This document shows positions 1-6,494 of a stretch of 27,271 bases of DNA, piece after piece. The stretch covers positions 1-27,271 of the forward strand of contig QFOU01000010.1 of the NCBI GenBank assembly GCA_003241595.1. The letters run 5' to 3'. Made by a program: the position numbers and the translations under genes. The stretch's first letter is position 1. Every line of letters begins with the position of its first letter. This stretch comes from Pseudomonas fluorescens (GTDB lineage: Bacteria > Pseudomonadota > Alphaproteobacteria > UBA2136 > UBA6156). The notes under the pieces were generated by a model that ran no database searches, was not told the DNA's origin, and was given only the letters and a program-made list of their open reading frames with translations.

Positions 1-72
1 GGCACCACCAAGGCTGCAGACACTCGTTACCAGAGCCACAGCGCAATAGCTGGTCTGCGTTACACCTTCTAA
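1..72 (+). CDS. Outer-membrane beta-barrel protein, C-terminal fragment
   Basis: The window opens inside a reading frame whose last 23 codons end in GLRYTF before TAA. A final aromatic Phe after an alternating polar/hydrophobic strand is the usual signature recognised by the BAM machinery in outer-membrane barrels. The next gene ends in the same GLRYTF, so this is probably the 3' end of a paralogue. The start and most of the protein lie outside the window, so no finer family can be given. A strong terminator follows. Confidence 0.75.
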   Translation, partial: GTTKAADTRYQSHSAIAGLRYTF

Positions 73-90
73 CTCTGTTAGAAGTTGGAA

Positions 91-117
91 AACCGGAGCT
101 GAGGCTCCGGTTTTTTT
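91..117 (+). terminator. Intrinsic terminator after first barrel gene
   Basis: Nine-base-pair stem AACCGGAGC / GCTCCGGTT with a four-base loop, followed directly by a run of T. It lies 19 bases after the stop codon and separates the two barrel genes, so the second one needs its own promoter. Confidence 0.9.
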
Positions 118-212
118 ATGAAAGGTGGGAACCCTGCGTTTGGATGCGCTTTTCTTTGAAAGATTCTACATGTTGTAAGAGTTTTTAAACCACCAAGGAA
201 AGGGATATAGCG

Positions 213-845
213 ATGAAAACTGTACTGTCGCTGGGAGTTATGGCCGGCATGGCTGCGGTAGGTGTGGCGGCTGCAGACACCGTAGATGATGGTGTGTACG
301 GCAGCGTAAAGGGCGGTGCGACATGGCAGGATGATCAAAGCTATCAAGGGGCCGGATTGACGGGGGTTGAGACCAAGTTCGACCGCGGCCGTATCGGTAC
401 GGCCGCCTTTGGGGTGCGTAGCGGGCCCATGCGTTATGAAGTAGAAGGTTTATATTCAGAGAGTGATGTTAAAAGCCAGAATGCAGGTGGTGGTAGTGTA
501 ACTGGTGGTGGGAAATCGCGTTTGACCGCCGCGATGGCCAACGTGTACGTGGATCTGGGCACTTATGTCGGTGTGAAGCCTTACATTGGCGGCGGTGCGG
601 GGTACGGCCGTGTAAAGGTTGATAATTACACCGTAGGCGGTGTGACAGCCGTAAATGGCAAAGATGACGTGCTTGCCTACCAAGGTATGGCCGGAGTGAG
701 CTATGATATTACACCGAAACTGGCTGTAACCGGTGAATACCGTTATGTGGGTACCAATGACGCTACGGTTGATGGTCCGTTTGGAGCCAGCAAGGTGAGC
801 TATGATAGCAATAACGTGTTGGTTGGTCTGCGTTATACCTTCTAG
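213..845 (+). CDS. Outer-membrane beta-barrel protein (porin/OmpA-like barrel family)
   Basis: The 210-residue protein begins with a short signal peptide (Lys3, hydrophobic to about residue 20, likely cleavage near VAAA-DT). The mature part has alternating strands rich in Gly, Tyr and Val and ends in VGLRYTF, with a terminal Phe typical of BAM substrates. The size and the glycine-rich strands with turns suit a small eight-stranded barrel of the Opa/OmpA-like 'outer membrane protein beta-barrel' type. AAGGAAAGGG about 10 bases upstream serves as ribosome binding site. Its C-terminus repeats that of the preceding fragment, suggesting tandem paralogues. The specific function (adhesin, porin or structural) cannot be told. 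Confidence 0.85.
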   Translation: MKTVLSLGVMAGMAAVGVAAADTVDDGVYGSVKGGATWQDDQSYQGAGLTGVETKFDRGRIGTAAFGVRSGPMRYEVEGLYSESDVKSQNAGGGSVTGGGKSRLTAAMANVYVDLGTYVGVKPYIGGGAGYGRVKVDNYTVGGVTAVNGKDDVLAYQGMAGVSYDITPKLAVTGEYRYVGTNDATVDGPFGASKVSYDSNNVLVGLRYTF

Positions 846-857
846 GCGATATCGCTT

Positions 858-897
858 CAACACAAGCAGGGGCCTGAAGGGGCCCCTGCTTGTGTTG
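858..897. terminator. Perfect 17-bp inverted repeat between convergent genes
   Basis: The arms CAACACAAGCAGGGGCC and GGCCCCTGCTTGTGTTG are perfectly complementary around a six-base loop. The hairpin sits between the barrel gene and the convergent dnaB stop codon, where a bidirectional terminator is expected. No T-run follows on either strand, so termination would rely on the very stable stem or on Rho. Confidence 0.65.
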
Positions 898-899
898 GA

Positions 900-2438
900 T
901 TAATGGTCGAAGGGGGGAGGGCTGCTGTCGCCGGGGCCGAGTTGGCCATAATGTTGGGGAGCCAAGTTGTGGAAGGTAGTGGTTTCGCCATGGAACATGA
1001 GGGTGACCACACCGGTGGGGCCTTTACGGTTTTTACTGAAGAGGACTTCGGTTTTGCCGCGGACCTGCTCCAGTTTATCCTTCAATTGCATAGTTTTTTC
1101 ATCCATGGACTCTTCGGCACCCAGCTGGCGGGAGAGGTAATATTCTTCACGGTAGAGGAACACCACCAAGTCGGCATCTTGCTCGATACTTCCGGATTCG
1201 CGGAGGTCGGACAGTTGGGGGCGTTTGTTGTCGCGGTTTTCGACCGAACGGCTGAGCTGGGAGAGAGCGATAACCGGCACGTTGAGTTCGCGGGCGATGA
1301 CTTTGAGACCTTGGGAGATCTCCGAGACCTCTTGTACGCGGTTGTCCGAACTGCTGGCCTTGTTCCCTTGCATCAGCTGGAGATAGTCGACCACGATCAT
1401 GCCGATGCCGTATAAACGCTTCATACGGCGTGCGCGTGAGCGGAGTGCGTTGACGGAGAGGGCGGGGGTGTCGTCGATGTACATGGGCAATTCGGCGAGC
1501 TGGCCGGCGGCTTCTGAGAGGCGGCGGAAGTCGGCGTCGGACAGGTGGCCATTGGTAAGCTGGTGCGAAGAAATACCGGCCGCGGAGGAGAGCATACGCG
1601 CGGCAAGCTGGTCGGCCGACATTTCCAGACTGAAGATGCCCACGGCGGCTCCGTTGGCGCCACCGGTCATCATGCGGGTGGCGGCGTTTTGCGCGATGTT
1701 AACCGCAAATGAGGTTTTCCCCATGGAGGGGCGGGCGGCGAGAATGATGAGGTCGGACTTGTGGAGACCACCTAAGAGGGCATCGATGTCGATAAAGCCG
1801 GTGGTCACGCCGGAGACGCCCCCGCCATCCTTGCGGGCTTGTTCGGCGCGTTTGATGACCTCGATCAGGGGGTCGCGCAGGTTGCGCGCGCTTTGGCTGC
1901 CGGAGCCGCTTTCGGCGAGCTTGAACAGTTCGCCGCTGACGGAGTCGAGGACTTCCTTCGCTTCTTCGGCGCGGTGGGCGCCACCGGCCTGGCTGCGCAG
2001 GGTTTCGCCGAGGCCCATGAGTTGGCGTTGAAGGTAGGTGGTGTGGATAACTTCGGCCAGCGATTTGACATCGCCGCTGAGGCCTGCGTTTTCAAACATT
2101 TGGGTGAGGTGGAGCAGCAGGGTTTGCTCGTCATCGTAGGGGGTGCCGCGCAGCATTTCGCGTAGTGTAATCGGGTTGGCTTCTCGTCCGCGGTTTACAA
2201 GTGTTTGTAAAGAATCGAAAATTGCGGAGTGGAGAGGGACGTAGAAGTGTTCGGCGATGACGGCACCGGCGAGATCGTCGAGCTGACGGTTATTCACCAT
2301 CAGAAGACCGAGCAAAGCTTGTTCGGCGGCCACGCTGTGGGGAACCTGGATGGTGGGGGCTGCGACGGTGGTGGTTGCGCTAGACGCGGCTGTGAGAGCC
2401 GTTTGTGTGGCAGATGCAAGAGAGACGACGGCAGACAT
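900..2438 (-). CDS. dnaB: Replicative DNA helicase DnaB
   Basis: DnaB unwinds DNA ahead of the replication fork as a hexamer and recruits primase. The 512-residue protein has the N-terminal DnaB domain (about residues 32-135), a linker, and the RecA-like C-terminal ATPase. Walker A is ARPSMGKT at 235-242, with Lys241. Walker B lies in MIVVDYLQL near 347-355. The conserved SQLSR and DLRESGSIEQDAD segments follow. About 30 Ala/Ser/Thr-rich residues precede the family's usual VPHS start, so this is a modest N-terminal extension. No Shine-Dalgarno sequence precedes the ATG; instead a -10-like TATACT lies only seven bases upstream, suggesting a leaderless mRNA. One DnaA box lies upstream and another inside the gene. 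Confidence 0.97.
   Translation of the reverse strand: MSAVVSLASATQTALTAASSATTTVAAPTIQVPHSVAAEQALLGLLMVNNRQLDDLAGAVIAEHFYVPLHSAIFDSLQTLVNRGREANPITLREMLRGTPYDDEQTLLLHLTQMFENAGLSGDVKSLAEVIHTTYLQRQLMGLGETLRSQAGGAHRAEEAKEVLDSVSGELFKLAESGSGSQSARNLRDPLIEVIKRAEQARKDGGGVSGVTTGFIDIDALLGGLHKSDLIILAARPSMGKTSFAVNIAQNAATRMMTGGANGAAVGIFSLEMSADQLAARMLSSAAGISSHQLTNGHLSDADFRRLSEAAGQLAELPMYIDDTPALSVNALRSRARRMKRLYGIGMIVVDYLQLMQGNKASSSDNRVQEVSEISQGLKVIARELNVPVIALSQLSRSVENRDNKRPQLSDLRESGSIEQDADLVVFLYREEYYLSRQLGAEESMDEKTMQLKDKLEQVRGKTEVLFSKNRKGPTGVVTLMFHGETTTFHNLAPQHYGQLGPGDSSPPPFDH
2042..2050 (-). promoter_or_regulatory. Perfect DnaA-box 9-mer inside dnaB
   Basis: Reads TTATCCACA on the minus strand, an exact match to the consensus DnaA box. 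It lies within dnaB coding sequence, about 460 bases from the upstream box. Occupancy by DnaA is inference. Confidence 0.4.
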
Positions 2439-2445
2439 GGAGGGC

Positions 2446-2476
2446 AGTATAGGAGGAATTTACGGGGTTGTTCCAA
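2446..2476 (-). promoter_or_regulatory. Candidate leaderless promoter of dnaB
   Basis: On the minus strand TTGGAA (-35-like) is followed after 19 bases by TATACT (-10-like), then seven bases to the ATG. Transcription would start at or next to the A of the start codon. The spacer is longer than the ideal 17. The absence of any Shine-Dalgarno sequence supports the leaderless reading. Confidence 0.5.
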
Positions 2477-2503
2477 AAATATATTAGGAAAGTATCCCCT
2501 AGG

Positions 2504-2512
2504 TTATCCACA
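2504..2512 (+). promoter_or_regulatory. Perfect DnaA-box 9-mer upstream of dnaB
   Basis: TTATCCACA, an exact consensus match, lies 66 bases upstream of the dnaB start codon and just upstream of the candidate promoter. This position would suit DnaA control of dnaB transcription. Only one box is present here, so an origin is not indicated. Confidence 0.5.
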
Positions 2513-2625
2513 GGTTGGGGGGTGGGCGGTGGGTGAGTGGTGAAGAGTGAGGGTATTTGAAATAAGGTGGGTTTTGGGAGCGTTTAGAGAGCGGTAGCTG
2601 TAAAGTTGTGGGCGAGGGAGGGGAA

Positions 2626-2653
2626 TAAAAATGGGCCGCCGGAGAGGCGACCC
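2626..2653 (-). terminator. Intrinsic terminator of the small orphan gene
   Basis: On the minus strand an eight-base-pair stem (GGGTCGCC / GGCGGCCC, one G-T pair) is followed by ATTTTTA. It lies about 32 bases after the stop codon of the 85-residue protein. The rest of 2439-2685 holds the dnaB promoter area and no supported gene. Confidence 0.65.
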
Positions 2654-2685
2654 TGAAGAGATGTTTACGCAATACAGAGGAAGAG

Positions 2686-2943
2686 TTACGCGGCGACCAA
2701 CTGGTGGCGGTGCAGCGTGTAGCCGAGCATATCGCTCACAGCAAGTTCGATGCTGACGAGACCTTCTGAAGTGGCCAAGCCCTTTTCGAGAGCGAGCTCG
2801 AAGTCCAGGTCGGAACGAGGAGCTTGAGATTCTTCTTCGTGATCCTCGTCGTCGTCATGAGTGGCGTGCATTTCGTGCTTGGCGGCATGGGCCAGCGTGT
2901 TCTGGCGGTTGTATTTGGTTATGTAAAAGGCCTTCTTGGACAT
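2686..2943 (-). CDS. Small His- and acid-rich protein of unknown function
   Basis: I do not recognise this 85-residue protein. The start MSKKAFYITKYN is preceded by GAGGGGAAACG at a suitable distance; a longer frame exists but its extra N-terminus runs into the preceding terminator. The middle (about residues 23-38) has His at spaced positions followed by an unbroken acidic/His stretch (DDDEDHEEE), which could bind divalent metal. The C-terminal half looks helical. There is no signal peptide or membrane segment. It is flanked by its own terminator and by one upstream, so it is monocistronic. Expression is plausible from the ribosome binding site and terminator; the function is open. Confidence 0.6.
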   Translation of the reverse strand: MSKKAFYITKYNRQNTLAHAAKHEMHATHDDDEDHEEESQAPRSDLDFELALEKGLATSEGLVSIELAVSDMLGYTLHRHQLVAA

Positions 2944-2959
2944 AGTCGTTCGTTTCCCC

Positions 2960-3178
2960 TCAGAGCGGTGATGCGAAGTAACTCTTCGTTTTTGCAGTAA
3001 AAAGAGGTGTCTTGCAAGCAAAAAGCCCACGGATGTGGGCTTTGAGATTCGATATCAAGGCTCTTTTACTGAAGGATTCCGAGAGCCTGCGAAGACAGGT
3101 TTCGATGACTTGCATCTCTTCCGGTGTGGTGGCCCATTCCTTCTCAAGGGTTTCGGCGAGTTCGTCTTGGTCCGCGCT
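2960..3178 (-). pseudogene. Out-of-frame continuation of the 66-residue ORF
   Basis: This minus-strand frame, shifted by one base from the 66-residue ORF, is open from just after a TGA at 3179-3181 down to the TGA at 2960-2962. Its translation starts DQDELAETLEKEW and continues with EEMQVIETCLRRLSESF, which looks like real, helical protein. There is no start codon before residue 20 or so, so it can only be reached from the upstream frame. The last third crosses an intrinsic terminator (3016-3043), so the ancestral protein may have ended earlier. It is either a frameshift mutation, a sequencing error or recoding. Confidence 0.5.
3016..3043 (-). terminator. Intrinsic terminator after the frameshifted small gene
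   Basis: On the minus strand AAAGCCCAC-ATCC-GTGGGCTTT forms a nine-base-pair stem and is followed by a short T-run (TTTTTGCTTG). It ends the transcript of the frameshifted gene and insulates the small orphan downstream. Confidence 0.8.
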
Positions 3179-3344
3179 TCATTTGCGCGGCGCGGTTGGC
3201 TTGCAGGTGCAGGTGCTCGATGCGGGCCTTTTGGACTTCCTCCTCGGTGCGTTCCGGATCGAGGAGAATGCCGATCAGGTAGGCGCAGCGGCGCTGGATG
3301 GCCAGAGGTGTGGTGGGATAAGCGGTGGAGGATGGAGCGGTCAT
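3144..3344 (-). CDS. Small unknown protein, probably frameshifted
   Basis: The frame as read gives 66 residues from the ATG at 3344, with GGAG nine bases upstream. The first ~57 residues look natural (a helical segment around EEEVQKARIEHLHLQANRAAQ), but the last nine (GPRRTRRNP) are Arg/Pro-rich. Moving one base forward at AAGCGCGGACC restores a long frame with acidic, helical character (see 2960-3178). I read this as the N-terminal part of a protein of roughly 100 residues or more, broken by one extra base. The family is not recognised. It lies just beyond the rplI terminator, so it needs its own promoter. Confidence 0.5.
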   Translation of the reverse strand: MTAPSSTAYPTTPLAIQRRCAYLIGILLDPERTEEEVQKARIEHLHLQANRAAQMKRGPRRTRRNP

Positions 3345-3389
3345 GGAGGGTATCTCCGTTCGAGTGACTCTGGCCTTGATATAGTTACT

Positions 3390-3417
3390 AAAAAAGCCGC
3401 TGTAAAGCGGCTTTTTT
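3390..3417. terminator. Strong bidirectional terminator of the rpsF-rpsR-rplI operon
   Basis: AAAAAAGCCGCT-GTAA-AGCGGCTTTTTT is a perfect 12-bp inverted repeat with a G+C core and six T at the 3' end on both strands. It lies 14 bases beyond the rplI stop codon, so its main duty is ending the ribosomal operon on the minus strand. Confidence 0.95.
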
Positions 3418-3430
3418 GAGCTTTCAGAGC

Positions 3431-3889
3431 TTAGAGGCTCTGGCGGCTGATGATCACCGGAACGGTGAGCATGACTTCCGGGTGCAGGGCAACGCGGATG
3501 CTGTGCTCGCCCACTTCCTTCAGCGCGGTGGCGATGAGGATTTGGGAGGCTTCAACTTCTACGCCCTTGGCGGACAGCTCGGAGACGAGGTCCTTCGCCT
3601 TAACGCTACCGTACAGTTGGCCGGTTTCGGACGCATAGCGGGAGAGTTCCAGCTTGATGCCTTCGAGTTCGGTGGCCTTCTTTTCAGCAGCTGCCTTAGC
3701 GGTGGCGGACTTAGCTTCCAGATCGGCCTTTTGAGCGGCGAACGCTTCGACGTTGGTCTTGTTGGCAACCAAAGCCTTGCTGCGGGGCAGCAGGAAGTTG
3801 CGAGCGAAACCGGCCTTTACGCGGACAGTGTCGCCGATTTTGCCGACGCCCTGAAGGGCTTCGAGCAGGATGACTTGCATGTGAGCCAT
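3431..3889 (-). CDS. rplI: 50S ribosomal protein L9
   Basis: L9 binds 23S rRNA near the L1 stalk base with its N-terminal domain and extends a long helix away from the ribosome. The 152 residues show the family start MQVILLEALQGVGKIGDTV, the KAGFARNFLLP motif near residues 25-35, a Lys/Ala/Glu-rich connecting helix (about 50-80), and the C-terminal domain with YGSVKAKDL. AAGGA precedes the ATG at 3889 by nine bases, giving MAHMQ; an internal ATG three codons on is the alternative. It is the last gene of rpsF-rpsR-rplI, 26 bases after rpsR, and is followed by the strong terminator. Confidence 0.97.
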   Translation of the reverse strand: MAHMQVILLEALQGVGKIGDTVRVKAGFARNFLLPRSKALVANKTNVEAFAAQKADLEAKSATAKAAAEKKATELEGIKLELSRYASETGQLYGSVKAKDLVSELSAKGVEVEASQILIATALKEVGEHSIRVALHPEVMLTVPVIISRQSL

Positions 3890-3915
3890 GATATTAGATC
3901 CTTTCTCTCTAGCGA

Positions 3916-4359
3916 CTATTCAGCTGCGGTTTCAGCGCTGCTGGTTTCGCGGGGTTCGCGCGGCTCACGGGGAGCACGGTCGCCACGGGGAGCGCGCTCG
4001 GGGCGCGGAGCCGAGGGGTCGAACTTCACGGTGTAGGGCAGTAGGGCCAGCATACGGGCACGCTTGATGGCTTGAGCCAGTTCGCGTTGCTTTTCGGCGC
4101 AGACGCCGGTGATGTGGCGGGGCAGGATCTTACCGTAGTCGGACAGGTACTTACCGAGGAGACGTACATCCTTGTAGTCGATCTTCTGAGCCTTGGGGCC
4201 GGAGAAGGGGCAACCGCGGCGACGTTGGAAGTAGGCCTTACCAAGCAACTTGGGGGTGTACTTACCGCCGGTGCGGAAGGAGTCGTCGCGCGGCTTGCGT
4301 GCGCCGGGTTTGCCGGTGGGCTTTTTGCCGCGAGCGGCGGGGAGGGGTTCCATAGCCAT
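3916..4359 (-). CDS. rpsR: 30S ribosomal protein S18 with long terminal extensions
   Basis: S18 pairs with S6 on the 30S platform. The core is unmistakable: RRRGCPFSGPKAQKIDYKDV, GKILPRHITGVCAEKQRELA and AIKRARMLALLPY. At 147 residues it is much longer than the usual 75-90. About 40 basic, Pro/Gly/Lys-rich residues precede the core. About 35 follow it, made of short repeats of Ala-Pro-Arg and Arg-Glu-Pro ending in SSAETAAE. AAGGA lies nine bases before the ATG at 4359. The gene sits between rpsF and rplI in the standard order. Confidence 0.95.
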   Translation of the reverse strand: MAMEPLPAARGKKPTGKPGARKPRDDSFRTGGKYTPKLLGKAYFQRRRGCPFSGPKAQKIDYKDVRLLGKYLSDYGKILPRHITGVCAEKQRELAQAIKRARMLALLPYTVKFDPSAPRPERAPRGDRAPREPREPRETSSAETAAE

Positions 4360-4394
4360 AATATAAATTCCTTATATCTACTAATTACTCAGGA

Positions 4395-4760
4395 CTAAGC
4401 CGAAGCGCCTGCGGCGTCGTCTTCGCCCATGCGGTTCTTGGCTTTCAGCATGGCGGAAGGCTCTTTGCTGATGTCTTCGACCTTGATGGTCATGAAGCGG
4501 ATCACGTCATCGGCGAGCTTGAGCTGGTGCTCGATGTCGTTCACGGCTTCTTGGCCAGACAGGCTGAGGCCCATCATGGTGTAGTAGCCCTTGCGGTGTT
4601 TGCTTACGGGGTAAGCGAGGGTGCGGAGGCCCCATTGCTCGGTTTTAACGAGTTTGCCCTTGTGCTTCTTGACGAGGTCGGAAACCTTGCCAGCAATGGT
4701 TTCGACCTGAGTGGTCGGAACGTCCGGGCGGATGATGTAGGTGAGTTCGTAGAACGCCAT
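4395..4760 (-). CDS. rpsF: 30S ribosomal protein S6
   Basis: S6 forms the S6:S18 heterodimer of the 30S platform. The 121-residue protein starts MAFYELTYIIRPDVP and contains the conserved GLRTLAYPVSKHRKGYY segment, followed by the usual C-terminal helix and a short acidic/Ala tail. The frame is open for 55 codons upstream, but AAGGAG 12 bases before the ATG at 4760 and family length fix this start. It heads the minus-strand operon with rpsR 35 bases downstream. Its leader contains a hairpin that may be an S6:S18 autoregulatory site. Confidence 0.96.
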   Translation of the reverse strand: MAFYELTYIIRPDVPTTQVETIAGKVSDLVKKHKGKLVKTEQWGLRTLAYPVSKHRKGYYTMMGLSLSGQEAVNDIEHQLKLADDVIRFMTIKVEDISKEPSAMLKAKNRMGEDDAAGASA

Positions 4761-4794
4761 AGCGTTTGATTTCTCCTTTTGGGTTAGAGACTTA

Positions 4795-4827
4795 GGCTTG
4801 TTTCCGAAGCGATTCCGGTGGTGGGCC
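4795..4827 (-). promoter_or_regulatory. Candidate S6:S18-type leader hairpin of rpsF
   Basis: In the rpsF leader the minus strand reads GGC, then CCACCA, then an imperfect stem CCGGAA-TCGC-TTCGG with one bulged G, then AAACAA and GCC, which can close an outer stem. rpsF leaders in many bacteria carry a bulged-CCG structure that binds the S6:S18 complex. The match here is by eye and partial. The remainder of 4761-4909 is the divergent promoter region; no convincing promoter boxes were found. Confidence 0.3.
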
Positions 4828-4909
4828 TTTGTCCGTTGCGGCCACGTGTGTGACCAAGGTTGTGGCTGCCGTATTGCATGTTTTGTGGGGATGTGCAAGG
4901 GGTTTGGGC

Positions 4910-5848
4910 ATGAAAATTCAGACACATGACATCGCCTTGGTGTTTCCGGGGCAGGGGAGCCAGACCATTGGAATGGGGCAGGACTTTAACAACGATGCCG
5001 CTAGCCGCGAGATGTTCGAGCGGGCTGACGAGGCGCTCGGCTTTAAACTGAGTGAGTTGATGTGGAATGGTGATGCCGAGGAATTGACCCGTACGGAGAA
5101 CGCCCAGCCCGCCCTGTTGGTGTGTGGCTTGGTGGCGCTTGATTATCTGAAGCGTCAGGCTGGTGTGGGTGTTGAAGGTCTTGCGGCCTATGTGGCAGGG
5201 CATAGCCTTGGGGAATATACCGCGGTTGCGGCGGCGGGTGCTTTGGAATTTGAACAGGCCGTGAAATTGGTGCGTTTGCGTGGGCAGGCCATGTTGCGTA
5301 GTGGTGCCAAGGGGAGCATGAGCGCAATTCTGGGCCTTGAACCCGAGGTGGCGGATAAGGTGGCCAGTGAGAATGGTGTGGTGTTTGCCAATGACAACTC
5401 GCCGGGGCAGGCGATCTTCAGTGGGGATATTGATGCCCTTGCGAAAGCTGAAGACGCGGCCAAGGCGGCGGGTGCCAAGCGCGCCATGCGCCTGAATGTG
5501 AGCGGGCCATTCCATACGCCGGGGATGCAGCCTGCGGCTAAGGAAGTGCATGAATATCTGGTCGCTAATGGTTTGAAGCCGCTGGCAATTGATTGTGTGA
5601 TGAATGCGTCTGCGCAGCCTGCGCGTGAGGTGGAGGCGGTGCTTGAAGGGTTGGTAGCGCAGGTGACCAGTCGGGTACGCTGGCGCGAGATTATGGGCTA
5701 TGTGGCCGAGCAGAATGTTACGCAGGTGGTGGAGCTGGGTGTGGGCAAGGTGTTAACCGGTTTGGCCTCCCGTTGCGATGCGCGGTTGGGTGGGGTGAGC
5801 TTGACGACGCGCGCGGAAGTGGATGCTTGGTTGGAGGCGCGGGCTTAG
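4910..5848 (+). CDS. fabD: Malonyl-CoA:ACP transacylase FabD
   Basis: FabD transfers malonyl from CoA to ACP, supplying the extender unit for fatty-acid synthesis in the cytoplasm. The 312 residues start MKIQTHDIALVFPGQGSQ with the family's FPGQGSQ motif. The nucleophile is Ser99 in GHSLGEY, and the catalytic His is His202 in SGPFHTPGM. An in-frame upstream extension of 27 codons was rejected because AAGGGG lies seven bases before the ATG at 4910 and the family starts here. It leads the plus-strand fatty-acid cluster and is divergent from rpsF. Confidence 0.96.
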   Translation: MKIQTHDIALVFPGQGSQTIGMGQDFNNDAASREMFERADEALGFKLSELMWNGDAEELTRTENAQPALLVCGLVALDYLKRQAGVGVEGLAAYVAGHSLGEYTAVAAAGALEFEQAVKLVRLRGQAMLRSGAKGSMSAILGLEPEVADKVASENGVVFANDNSPGQAIFSGDIDALAKAEDAAKAAGAKRAMRLNVSGPFHTPGMQPAAKEVHEYLVANGLKPLAIDCVMNASAQPAREVEAVLEGLVAQVTSRVRWREIMGYVAEQNVTQVVELGVGKVLTGLASRCDARLGGVSLTTRAEVDAWLEARA

Positions 5849-5866
5849 GTGCTTGTGAGTGTGAAT

Positions 5867-5897
5867 ATGTTGGAGTAACTTATTGGTACTCCAACAT
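5867..5897. promoter_or_regulatory. 11-bp inverted repeat in front of the MAPEG gene
   Basis: ATGTTGGAGTA and TACTCCAACAT are perfect inverted arms around nine bases. The second arm ends two bases before the AAAGG ribosome binding site of the next gene. No T-run follows, so it is not a typical terminator. It could be an operator or a 5'-UTR hairpin affecting translation. Confidence 0.5.
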
Positions 5898-5908
5898 GAA
5901 AGGTGAAG

Positions 5909-6304
5909 ATGATGATTCTTGCTTACTGGTTTCTTTTGATTGCGGCGTTGATGCCTTATGGACTGGTGCAGCTGGCCCGTGGCAAAAACTTTGATAACAG
6001 CAAGCCGCGTGACACTTACGCGAATGCTGAGGGACTTCAAAAACGCGCTTACAACGCGCACCTGAATAGTTTGGAAGTATTCCCCTTCTATGCCGTGGCT
6101 GTCATGGTTGCCCTGCTTTCCGGTTTTGAAGGATGGATTTTGAACGTGCTGGCTGGTGGGTGGATCCTGCTGCGGGGTGCTTACATTTATGCTTATTTGA
6201 AAGACATGCCGAAGCCGCGCAGCATGGTATGGGCCGCAGGGATGTTGGTGTGCATTCTGATTATTACCATGCCGTTGTGGGCACCGTATCCTGAATTGTT
6301 TTAA
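5909..6304 (+). CDS. MAPEG-family integral membrane protein
   Basis: MAPEG proteins are small four-helix membrane proteins related to glutathione transferases and eicosanoid enzymes; the bacterial role is mostly unknown. The 131 residues contain four hydrophobic segments (about 2-20, 50-70, 75-95 and 108-126). The family signature is present: RAYNAHLNSLEVFPFYA, with Asn and Glu in the helix. AAAGG lies five bases before the ATG at 5909; an ATG at 5912 and a GTG at 5903 are alternatives. It sits between fabD and fabG, separated by an inverted repeat and ended by its own terminator, so it may be co-transcribed with fabD. Confidence 0.88.
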   Translation: MMILAYWFLLIAALMPYGLVQLARGKNFDNSKPRDTYANAEGLQKRAYNAHLNSLEVFPFYAVAVMVALLSGFEGWILNVLAGGWILLRGAYIYAYLKDMPKPRSMVWAAGMLVCILIITMPLWAPYPELF

Positions 6305-6312
6305 TACGAAGG

Positions 6313-6341
6313 CAGGGGCCAAAACGGCCCCTGAATTTTTT
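6313..6341 (+). terminator. Intrinsic terminator after the MAPEG gene
   Basis: CAGGGGCC-AAAAC-GGCCCCTG forms an eight-base-pair G+C stem followed by AATTTTTT. It separates fabD-MAPEG from fabG. Confidence 0.92.
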
Positions 6342-6480
6342 CGCCTCATCCTCGTGTACTTGTCTGTACACGTCGTCGTCCTTGCCAAAATCAGGAACCG
6401 TTTGTGGTCGCCTGCGCGGGGGCAACGACGCTTCGCGCCGGACTCTTCGCCGGATTTTTGGGCAGGGCTGTGTTGTGCAG
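6342..6480. repeat. Candidate dispersed intergenic repeat
   Basis: Between the MAPEG terminator and the fabG promoter lies about 140 bases of structured, non-coding-looking DNA. It contains a small palindrome (CGTGTAC-TTGTCT-GTACACG, 6353-6372) and a G+C-rich stretch with repeated CGCC/CCGG motifs near 6430-6465. Several frames remain open across it, but none has a ribosome binding site or family resemblance. The look is that of a REP-type intergenic element. I cannot test copy number from one window. Confidence 0.35.
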
Positions 6481-6494
6481 TGCGTGCGGTGCGG

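Noticed and set aside
4761..4925. A 55-residue N-terminal extension of S6
   Set aside because: The family starts at MAFYE, with a proper ribosome binding site before it; the extension runs into the divergent fabD start.
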